Below, one piece after another: positions 1 to 4,667 of a DNA stretch of 5,428 nucleotides (the stretch's first letter is position 1; each line of letters opens with the position of its first letter). Source of the stretch: Spirochaetaceae bacterium. GTDB lineage: Bacteria > Spirochaetota > Spirochaetia > Treponematales > Breznakiellaceae. The position numbers and the translations under genes were made by a program. The notes beneath the pieces were generated by a model. The model saw only the letters and a program-made list of their open reading frames with translations, did no database searches and was not told where the DNA came from. The DNA lies in NCBI GenBank assembly GCA_031278575.1, contig JAITKD010000067.1, positions 1 to 5,428 on the forward strand, read 5' to 3'.

Positions 1-4
1 TGGA

Positions 5-18
5 ACGGCTATAGCCGT
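5..18. repeat. 14-bp perfect palindrome at the left edge
   Basis: The sequence ACGGCTATAGCCGT is its own reverse complement. Two further G/C pairs (positions 2-3 with 20-21) lie outside one mismatch (4/19). It sits about 40 bp upstream of the transposase-like ORF. It could be a hairpin with a TATA loop, an operator, or the trailing end of an upstream feature cut by the window. There is no T-tract on either side, so it is not an obvious intrinsic terminator. Function is unknown. Confidence 0.4.
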
Positions 19-58
19 CCCATACAAGGGCTGCAGGGCCAAGTGTTGCACTTCAGGA

Positions 59-577
59 TTGAACGCGGGCATACTAAAACAAGGCGCGTGGTACGAAATC
101 CGTACCCGCGTCAACAACCGGGAACCCATCTTCAGCCGAGGGACCGGCGCCGTGGCGCCGGTCCCCAATAAGGCCCTGGCGTTGTTTGCCAAGGTGTTCC
201 GGGAGACGAAACTCCGGTTTGTCTTCGAGATTCGCGGGCTCTGTTTGGCCGATGACTGGCTCACGTTTTATATCAAGTCGGCGGACGGGCTGGAACTTCC
301 GGCTATCATGCAGTGGCTAAAGCAGGTGTTCGCCCAACGGTACACCCGGGCGGACGGCCGGATCGGGCATATCGGGGGGGCCCGGTTTGGGTCGCGGATA
401 GTGGCGGGGGCGCCGCCGGAGGAGGTGGCGGAGTCCGGAGCGGGGCGGGGGGACTCGGGCAATGGGGTCAGACCCTGGTATATGGACACTGGGGTCAGCC
501 CCCGGTATGGGGAAACGGCGATCCAGACCGCTTTTCTCCTCACATACCCCCTTCCCGCCGCCCTTGTACCCGGATAA
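59..577 (+). CDS. Divergent or decayed REP-associated (Y1/HUH-type) transposase relative
   Basis: This 172-residue protein matches the layout of the small Y1_Tnp / transposase-17 family. It has an N-terminal GAWYEIRTRVNNREPIF block (9-25), then ALALFAKVF (39-47), IMQWLKQVFAQRY (83-95) and GRIGHI..ARFGSRIV (100-115). Active members nick single-stranded DNA with an HUH metal site and one tyrosine. Y95 is the likely tyrosine here, but the HUH position reads DDWLTFYIK (65-73), so both histidines appear replaced (W67, T69). The usual tryptophan in GHIW is glycine (106), inside a G7 run. These changes argue against catalysis. Residues 27-38 look inserted and are encoded by a 26-bp palindrome. The tail from about 116 is low complexity with a 9-residue repeat. 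The start is uncertain: TTG at 59 has AGGA directly against it with no spacing, and the frame stays open to the left edge. The family call is from memory of motifs; decay is inference. Confidence 0.6.
   Translation: MNAGILKQGAWYEIRTRVNNREPIFSRGTGAVAPVPNKALALFAKVFRETKLRFVFEIRGLCLADDWLTFYIKSADGLELPAIMQWLKQVFAQRYTRADGRIGHIGGARFGSRIVAGAPPEEVAESGAGRGDSGNGVRPWYMDTGVSPRYGETAIQTAFLLTYPLPAALVPG
140..165. repeat. 26-bp GC-rich palindrome inside the transposase-like ORF
   Basis: The arms GGGACCGGCGCC (140-151) and GGCGCCGGTCCC (154-165) are perfect 12-bp inverted repeats separated by GT. They encode the RGTGAVAPVP segment between the NREPIF block and the ALALF helix, where I would expect relatives to have only a few residues. 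The palindrome therefore looks like an in-frame insertion that leaves the ORF open. It has no T-tract and no terminator role. Confidence 0.85.
464..517 (+). repeat. Two 27-bp tandem repeats with a GGGGTCAG-CCC core
   Basis: The units start at 464 and 491. Each begins GGGGTCAG, followed by ACCCTGGTAT in the first and CCCCCGGTAT in the second. They encode the 9-residue repeats GVRPWYMDT and GVSPRYGET (residues 136-153), and the next nine residues (AIQTAFLLT) may be a third, decayed unit. The first unit has a GGGTC-A-GACCC inverted repeat. From memory, GGGGTCAGACCC-type motifs recur near transposase-17 genes in many genomes, so these could be target or hairpin sequences of the element that have become coding sequence. 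Confidence 0.7.
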
Positions 578-702
578 ACGCGCCAATCCGCCCCGAATTC
601 CGCATCAACCTTCTTTTCCACCCCGCGCCGAAAACGCTCAGGGAAAGGTCTGTCCTGAAACCGGATTAAACCAGATCCCCGAATAAGGAAACAAGGGGGC
701 TT

Positions 703-734
703 AAATTAAAACCCGGCCTGCCGCCTTATGCGGC
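703..734 (-). terminator. Weak terminator candidate downstream of rlmE
   Basis: Read on the minus strand, a GCCGC-ATAAG-GCGGC hairpin (734-720) lies 8 bp after the rlmE stop codon. About 8 nt further on comes TTTTAATTT (711-703). The stem is only 5 bp and the T-rich stretch is not adjacent, so this is a poor intrinsic terminator. The rest of the 578-742 gap shows no gene. Confidence 0.25.
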
Positions 735-742
735 TTAGCCGT

Positions 743-1366
743 TCATTTCTTCCCTAATCCAATATAGTACGTTTCAAAGGAACTGCCGCGGCAGGCCCGG
801 GGTTTAAAACTTTTCCCGAGCCTAAACCGTTCCCGGATCCCTTTAAGAATCTCCGGGGAGCCTTCACCCTGGAAAACCTTTGCCACCAGGCTGCCCCCGG
901 GAGCCAGGATGGTATCCGCGTAATGGATAACCGTCTCTACCAGGGCCAGGGAGCGGAGGGTGTCTACCGAACGGTTTCCCGTAGTTGCCGGGGCGGCGTC
1001 GCTCATCACCAGGTGATAGGGACCCCGGACCGCCAGGGTTTCCTGTAGTTCTTGTTCCGTAATATCCCCCCGGATAAAAAAGAAATTTTTTCCTTCAAAA
1101 AGCCCTTTGTCGTACTGCCGGGACAAGGGGACCAGGTCCGCCGCCGCCAGGAACCCCCGCCCCGCCATACGCCGCAGGACGTAAAGGCTCCAGCTCCCCG
1201 GGGCAGCCCCCAAATCTAAGATTCTAAAGGACGTATCGGCCCCCAAAAAACGGGGGAGAAGACTGAATTTTTCATCCATCTCCCGGAGTTTATAAACCGA
1301 CCGGGCGGGGTACCCTTCTTTTTGCGCTTTCAGGGACCAATAATCCGGTTTTTTATAGTCTGACAT
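743..1366 (-). CDS. rlmE: 23S rRNA (uridine-2'-O-)-methyltransferase RlmE (FtsJ/RrmJ)
   Basis: RlmE uses S-adenosylmethionine to 2'-O-methylate a uridine in the A-loop of 23S rRNA, a late step in 50S maturation. The 207-residue product is close to the E. coli length of about 209. Visible features in order are RSVYKLREMDEKF (22-34), SAM motif I ILDLGAAPGSWS (49-60), MSDAAPATTG (121-130), LVAKVFQGEG (160-169) and SSFETYYIGLG (195-205). The K-D-K-E catalytic tetrad is complete as K26, D123, K163 and E198. The ATG at 1366 is preferred because GGAGGG lies 8 nt upstream and MSDYKKPDYW matches the family N-terminus. A longer frame back to 1432 would run into the divergent prenyl synthase gene. The gene is transcribed divergently from that neighbour across 57 bp. 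Confidence 0.93.
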   Translation of the reverse strand: MSDYKKPDYWSLKAQKEGYPARSVYKLREMDEKFSLLPRFLGADTSFRILDLGAAPGSWSLYVLRRMAGRGFLAAADLVPLSRQYDKGLFEGKNFFFIRGDITEQELQETLAVRGPYHLVMSDAAPATTGNRSVDTLRSLALVETVIHYADTILAPGGSLVAKVFQGEGSPEILKGIRERFRLGKSFKPRACRGSSFETYYIGLGKK

Positions 1367-1374
1367 ACCGCAGG

Positions 1375-1380
1375 CCCTCC
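1375..1380 (-). promoter_or_regulatory. Ribosome binding site of rlmE
   Basis: GGAGGG on the minus strand lies 8 nt before the ATG at 1366. It decides between this start and the longer in-frame option at 1432. Confidence 0.75.
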
Positions 1381-1410
1381 CCCAGGGGCTTTTCTCCGGG
1401 ATTAACCTCG

Positions 1411-1418
1411 TGTAAAAT
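1411..1418 (+). promoter_or_regulatory. Possible -10 element just upstream of the prenyl synthase start
   Basis: TGTAAAAT contains a TAAAAT hexamer (1413-1418) that matches five of six bases of the sigma-70 -10 consensus. It ends only 5 nt before the ATG at 1424. The best -35 at a 17-bp distance is TTTTCT (1390-1395), a weak match. If the element is used, transcription would begin at or next to the start codon. No Shine-Dalgarno sequence is present between it and the ATG. This is a candidate only. Confidence 0.3.
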
Positions 1419-1423
1419 ACCCT

Positions 1424-2509
1424 ATGAACCAACAGTATACCCGGAGGCTTAAAAAAATAGAAGCGGTTTTACGGGAAGTCATGCCGGAGGAACCGGATGC
1501 TTCGTGGATGGGCCGTTCTTTCTTAACCCCCCGGAATGCCGGGCAAACCGGAAATTTACGGGATTCGGTAAATTCCCTGACCCAGCCCGGCAGGGAGCTT
1601 TTAAGCCGGGGAGGGAAACGCTGGCGGCCGCTGCTTATGACGTTGGTCTGTGAAAGCCTGGGGGGAGGGGACGCGGCGCTGCCCCTCACCCCTCTGGTGG
1701 AATTTCCCCATAATGCCAGCCTTATCCATGACGATATTGAAGATAATTCCGAGGAGCGCCGGGGTAAACCCGCGGTTCATCTGCTGTACGGGACCGATAC
1801 GGCCATCAACGGTGGGTGTTTTTTTTATTTTCTTCCCCTTATAAGCCTTGAAACCTGGGATGCCCCGGCGGAACGGAAAAATTCCGTCTATACCCTCTGG
1901 GCGGCCTATATGCGGAGGCTCCACCTGGGGCAGGCTATGGATATAAGCTGGCACCGGGATTTTTTTTCCCTCCCCAGTCCGGAGGATTATTATACCATGT
2001 GCCGGCTGAAAACCGGCTGTCTCGCGGGGCTTGCGGCGGTTCTGGGGGTCCGGGCCGCCTTTACCACAAAAACCGGACCGGACCCGGGTAAAGAAGGTCC
2101 CCTGGGGGAACTTTTGGGAGAGGCGGCGGAAAAATTGGGGGTAGGTTTTCAGATTCTTGACGATGTCAAAAATCTTACCACGGGAATTCCCGGTAAAAAG
2201 CGGGGGGATGACCTGGTGGAGGGGAAAAAAAGCCTGCCGGTTCTTTTGTACCTTAGGGGGCACGAGGAACGGGGGGCTTTGGCGGCCCGTTGTTTTGCCG
2301 CGGCCCGTTCCCAGGGGTGTTCGGCGCCGGAGGTGGAGGAATTAATCGGAGAGCTGACCCGGGCCGGGGTTTTGGATGAGGCGGAAATGCGGGGACGGGC
2401 CTTGATAAAAGAGGCTGCCGGGATTTTTTCCGGGGCTTTTGCCGGTTTGCCCGGGGATCAGAACGCCCGGGACCTCCTGGCGGAGTTGGCGGATCTTTTA
2501 GCAGGCTAA
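1424..2509 (+). CDS. Trans-polyprenyl diphosphate synthase (polyprenyl synthetase family)
   Basis: This enzyme family condenses isopentenyl diphosphate onto allylic diphosphates to make all-trans prenyl chains. Family motifs in this 361-residue protein are GGKRWRP (63-69), the first Asp-rich motif HDDIEDNSEERRGKP (102-116), GQAMDISWH (169-177), LKTG (195-198), and the second Asp-rich region FQILDDVKN (242-250) followed by KKRGDDLVEGKKSLP (258-272). The first motif is the canonical DDxxD. The second is DDxxN, which may still bind magnesium. The residues 5 and 4 before the first motif are A98 and S99 rather than aromatic, which favours a product longer than C15, but the exact length cannot be read from sequence. 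Residues 21-55 form a longer N-terminal stretch than in compact family members. The start is the first ATG, which opens a plausible first helix (RRLKKIEAVLREV) but lacks a Shine-Dalgarno. The DUF151 gene follows after 17 bp, so they are probably co-transcribed. Confidence 0.9.
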   Translation: MNQQYTRRLKKIEAVLREVMPEEPDASWMGRSFLTPRNAGQTGNLRDSVNSLTQPGRELLSRGGKRWRPLLMTLVCESLGGGDAALPLTPLVEFPHNASLIHDDIEDNSEERRGKPAVHLLYGTDTAINGGCFFYFLPLISLETWDAPAERKNSVYTLWAAYMRRLHLGQAMDISWHRDFFSLPSPEDYYTMCRLKTGCLAGLAAVLGVRAAFTTKTGPDPGKEGPLGELLGEAAEKLGVGFQILDDVKNLTTGIPGKKRGDDLVEGKKSLPVLLYLRGHEERGALAARCFAAARSQGCSAPEVEELIGELTRAGVLDEAEMRGRALIKEAAGIFSGAFAGLPGDQNARDLLAELADLLAG

Positions 2510-2513
2510 AGGG

Positions 2514-2519
2514 GGAGGG
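2514..2519 (+). promoter_or_regulatory. Ribosome binding site of the DUF151 gene
   Basis: GGAGGG lies 7 nt before the ATG at 2527, within a G-rich 17-bp gap after the prenyl synthase stop. The strong site supports translation of this gene from the shared message. Confidence 0.65.
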
Positions 2520-2526
2520 GGGTACT

Positions 2527-3126
2527 ATGCAAAAAATGCTTGAAGTTGAAATATGGACCATCATACGGACGGATCAGGGGAACGCCGTGTTATTGCGGCC
2601 TTTAGGTTCGGATATTTCGGTACCGATTTTCATCGGACCCTTAGAATCCCAATCGCTCCTTATTGGATTCAGCGGGGTATCTTTTTCCCGGCCCCTTACC
2701 CACGATCTGCTCCTGCATATTATCTACCGGATGGGGATCAAATTGGTCCGTACCGAGATCTACGATATAAAGGAGAATACGTTTCTTGCCCACTTGTACC
2801 TTGAAGGGAACCAGTATTCTCCGGAAAACCCCCTGATCCTGGATTCCCGGCCTTCCGACGCCCTTGCCCTGGCGCTGCGGTGTAAATGCCCGGTGTTTAT
2901 GGCCGGGAAGGTGGTGGCCGATGTGGGGGTTCCGACGGATACTTTTATTAATACCCCCGGGGAAGATCTCATTTTTTCCCCGGAACCCGATTCCGAAGAG
3001 GAGCCGGAGATTTCGGAAAAAAACCTGCGGCGCCTGGCCCTACAGGCGGAGTTAGAGACCGCGGTGGCCAATGAGGAATATGAACGGGCCGCGGAAATTC
3101 GGGACGCCCTTATCCTGCTGGAGTAA
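2527..3126 (+). CDS. Bifunctional nuclease (DUF151/BFN) domain protein with C-terminal UVR motif
   Basis: The 199-residue protein has two parts. Residues 1 to about 145 match the DUF151/BFN domain: VPIFIGPLESQSLLIG (32-47), SRPLTHDLL (54-62), the TFLAHLYLEG strand (85-94) and the signature LDSRPSDALALALR (105-118). Some members of this family have been reported with DNase/RNase activity, but the biological role of bacterial members is poorly defined. After an acidic linker (SPEPDSEEEPE, 151-161), residues 166-199 form a UVR (UvrB/UvrC) helical hairpin with the pattern L..AVANEEYERAAEIRDALILLE, a likely protein-interaction module. The BFN-UVR combination is a known arrangement. The gene lies 17 bp behind the prenyl synthase. 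The functional link between the two is not evident. Confidence 0.9.
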   Translation: MQKMLEVEIWTIIRTDQGNAVLLRPLGSDISVPIFIGPLESQSLLIGFSGVSFSRPLTHDLLLHIIYRMGIKLVRTEIYDIKENTFLAHLYLEGNQYSPENPLILDSRPSDALALALRCKCPVFMAGKVVADVGVPTDTFINTPGEDLIFSPEPDSEEEPEISEKNLRRLALQAELETAVANEEYERAAEIRDALILLE

Positions 3127-3127
3127 G

Positions 3128-3208
3128 TTTAGACGGAAATCGGCCGATAAATAAATGAGGCGGTTCCAAAATTTCAGCATTTGGAACCGGTTCAGCGGTT
3201 AGTCTAAA
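3128..3208. repeat. Nested inverted repeats in the gap after the DUF151 gene
   Basis: Outer arms TTTAGAC (3128-3134) and GTCTAAA (3202-3208) enclose a perfect 10-bp hairpin, CGGTTCCAAA (3161-3170) with TTTGGAACCG (3180-3189) and a 9-nt loop. Two smaller perfect palindromes lie within: ATCGGCCGAT (3139-3148) and GAACCGGTTC (3184-3193). The outer left arm begins 2 nt after the stop codon at 3126. No T-tract follows the main stem on the + strand, so this is not a standard intrinsic terminator. It could block exonucleases, end transcription by another route, or be an intergenic repeat. Confidence 0.7.
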
Positions 3209-3235
3209 TTCATGGTAAAAAAATTCCGGTTTTTA

Positions 3236-3264
3236 TTGCCAAGAAAGGTAAAGAGGTTTATTAT
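3236..3264 (+). promoter_or_regulatory. Sigma-70-type promoter for the M23 peptidase gene
   Basis: TTGCCA (3236-3241) and TATTAT (3259-3264) each match five of six consensus bases and are separated by the optimal 17 bp, in a locally AT-rich stretch. The expected transcription start near 3271 leaves a leader of about 15 nt containing TAGGA (3277-3281), 4 nt before the ATG at 3286. This suggests that the gene is transcribed independently of the upstream operon. Confidence 0.6.
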
Positions 3265-3285
3265 TGAAAAAATGGATAGGATTTT

Positions 3286-4296
3286 ATGGTAATAAAATAT
3301 AATAAATTGAATAATGTAAAGAATGCTTTTCGATTGCTTTTGATTTTTACTATCGTATATTATATGCTCTTTTGGGGCGTTTTCCCCATTCTCGGCGTAC
3401 TCGGGGGGAAAACCCATTCCCGGGATTCCTTGGGGCGTTACGATGTAAAAAACGGCATGGGGGGTATGTCCTACCTCGAAAATAACGGTTTGGGGATCAA
3501 TGATCCCGCCCTTGTCGTGGATACGGATACCGTCATCGGTATACCGGAACCGGAAGAATTTTCCAAGCCCCAGATGCTGCTTTACACCGCCTATGTGGTC
3601 AAGCCGGGGGATACCATCAGCGATCTTGCCCGGAATTTCGGGTTAAATCAGGACACCCTGATTTCTTATAACGGGATCAAACAAACCCGGCTCCTGCAGA
3701 TAGGGCAGGTTTTGAAAATCCCCAACCAGGACGGGCTCCTTTATACGGTAAAAACCGGGGATACCCTCACGGCTATCGCGGAAAAATACCAAGCCGATAT
3801 GGGGACGATTCAAACGGTGAACGAGCTTTTTTCCGAAAAAATCACCGTTGGTTCCGGGCTTTTTATTCCCGGGGCCCGGCTTGACTGGGTGGATCTTCAG
3901 GAGATCAACGGCGATCTTTTCGCGTGGCCGGTTTACGGGTATCTCACCTCCCGTTACGGTTACCGGGCAAGTCCCTTTACCGGGGCCCGTCAGTTTCACT
4001 CGGGGATTGACATAGGGGCCGCCATGGGGACCCCCATCCGGGCGGCCATGGGCGGCAGGGTGAGCGCGGTTGGGTATGACGATGCGTATGGCAACTATGT
4101 GGTGATCACCCACCACTCGGGGTATCGTACCCTCTACGGCCACATGAGCGTGGTCCGGGTAAAATCGGGCAGTTATATTGGAACCGGGGAACGTATCGGC
4201 GACGTGGGGTCCACCGGCCGCAGTACCGGGCCCCATCTCCACTTTACGGTGTACAAAAACGGGGTAACCGTTAACCCCCGGAATTTGCTTAAATGA
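3286..4296 (+). CDS. Membrane-anchored LysM-LysM-M23 peptidoglycan endopeptidase
   Basis: The 336-residue protein is predicted to bind and cut peptidoglycan cross-links in the periplasm. A basic N-terminus (KYNKLNNVKNAFR) precedes one hydrophobic segment, about residues 17-40, which is probably an uncleaved anchor or signal peptide. Two LysM repeats follow: YVVKPGDTISDLARNFG...LKIPN (103-147) and YTVKTGDTLTAIAEKYQ...LFIPG (153-196). The M23 domain covers about 214-336 and has all the zinc and active-site motifs: HSGID (H238, D242), LYGHM (H286) and HLHF (H317, H319). It should therefore be catalytically competent, unlike the degenerate EnvC/NlpD type. The start at 3286 has TAGGA close upstream, with only 4 nt spacing after AGGA. 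It has its own promoter candidate, and the next gene converges on it across 68 bp, in which I see no clear intrinsic terminator. Confidence 0.93.
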   Translation: MVIKYNKLNNVKNAFRLLLIFTIVYYMLFWGVFPILGVLGGKTHSRDSLGRYDVKNGMGGMSYLENNGLGINDPALVVDTDTVIGIPEPEEFSKPQMLLYTAYVVKPGDTISDLARNFGLNQDTLISYNGIKQTRLLQIGQVLKIPNQDGLLYTVKTGDTLTAIAEKYQADMGTIQTVNELFSEKITVGSGLFIPGARLDWVDLQEINGDLFAWPVYGYLTSRYGYRASPFTGARQFHSGIDIGAAMGTPIRAAMGGRVSAVGYDDAYGNYVVITHHSGYRTLYGHMSVVRVKSGSYIGTGERIGDVGSTGRSTGPHLHFTVYKNGVTVNPRNLLK

Positions 4297-4364
4297 GGCG
4301 GAAAAACGGCTGGAGGAGCGGGTTTTGGCTGTTTGTTTTGGATTTATAGAAAATTAAGGGGGCT

Positions 4365-4661
4365 TTATTTTTTTGAAATAATTGAATCTAAAAGTTTTTT
4401 AAAATCAGGGTCTTGTTTTTTCTCTGTTTCCGTATTGGCGTGGGGATTAAGAATACGATCCGGTATATACATAATCCCGTCCCGTTCTTCAATAACGGTA
4501 AATTCTTCTTCCCCCGTTGCCGTCTCCGCGGCTAAATCGATCAGTTCCAGGGGTTCCATTTCCTCGCCCATGGCTCCCAATACTTCGGGAACACAGGCGC
4601 TTTCCAGTAAAAACGGCCGGTTTAAAAATGAATTGTGATAATCCAAATGGTCATATTCCAA
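4365..4661 (-). CDS. Small acidic ORF, in frame with and just after the acidic-protein stop
   Basis: The 98-codon ORF from TTG at 4661 is not recognised. It is acidic overall (for example ATGEEEFTVIEERDG, PEVLGAMGEEMEP) and ends in a charged KKLLDSIISKK helix, with no signal peptide or membrane segment. It is in the same frame as the upstream acidic protein and is separated from it only by TAA (4670-4668) and two codons. No Shine-Dalgarno precedes the TTG, and the next in-frame ATGs (residues 31 and 35) also lack well-spaced sites. The residues look conserved in style rather than random (WT-like hydrophobic patterning in LELIDLAAE, GIMYIPDRIL), so the ORF is probably the C-terminal part of the upstream gene cut off by a stop codon. 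A separate small gene or stop-codon readthrough is possible. It converges with the M23 gene. Confidence 0.45.
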   Translation of the reverse strand: MEYDHLDYHNSFLNRPFLLESACVPEVLGAMGEEMEPLELIDLAAETATGEEEFTVIEERDGIMYIPDRILNPHANTETEKKQDPDFKKLLDSIISKK

Positions 4662-4667
4662 CCGGTC

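Noticed and set aside
268..669. Open frames on both strands overlapping the transposase-like ORF (268-621 -, 313-669 +, 317-586 -, 462-686 +)
   Set aside because: Their translations are Pro/Arg/Gly-rich shadow sequence with no family motif. The 59-577 frame has several recognisable blocks.
1367..1432. N-terminal extension of RlmE to an ATG at 1432
   Set aside because: It overlaps the divergent prenyl synthase start, adds 22 unconserved-looking residues and ignores the good GGAGGG site before the ATG at 1366.
1819..1968. Two T8 runs in the prenyl synthase (about 1819-1826 and 1961-1968) as frameshift signals
   Set aside because: The frame is intact across both and encodes ordinary Phe-rich helix segments. 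No alternative product is suggested.
1402..2263. Minus-strand ORFs opposite the prenyl synthase (1402-1689, 1601-2263)
   Set aside because: They are antisense to a gene with full family motifs and have composition typical of GC-rich shadow frames.
2760..3071. Minus-strand ORF opposite the DUF151 gene
   Set aside because: It has Ser/Arg-rich shadow composition and no motif, and lies against a convincing coding frame.
3161..3189. Hairpin as a CRISPR repeat
   Set aside because: There is a single copy with no spacers or cas genes nearby.
3212..3292. 26-codon basic ORF (MVKKFRFLLPRKVKRF...) overlapping the M23 start
   Set aside because: It has no ribosome binding site, lies in an AT/Lys-rich stretch and starts upstream of the best promoter, so the M23 message would not contain its start. 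A leader peptide is possible but unsupported.
3643..4242. 199-codon minus-strand ORF opposite the M23 domain
   Set aside because: It is an antisense shadow of the LysM/M23 coding sequence with no recognisable domain.
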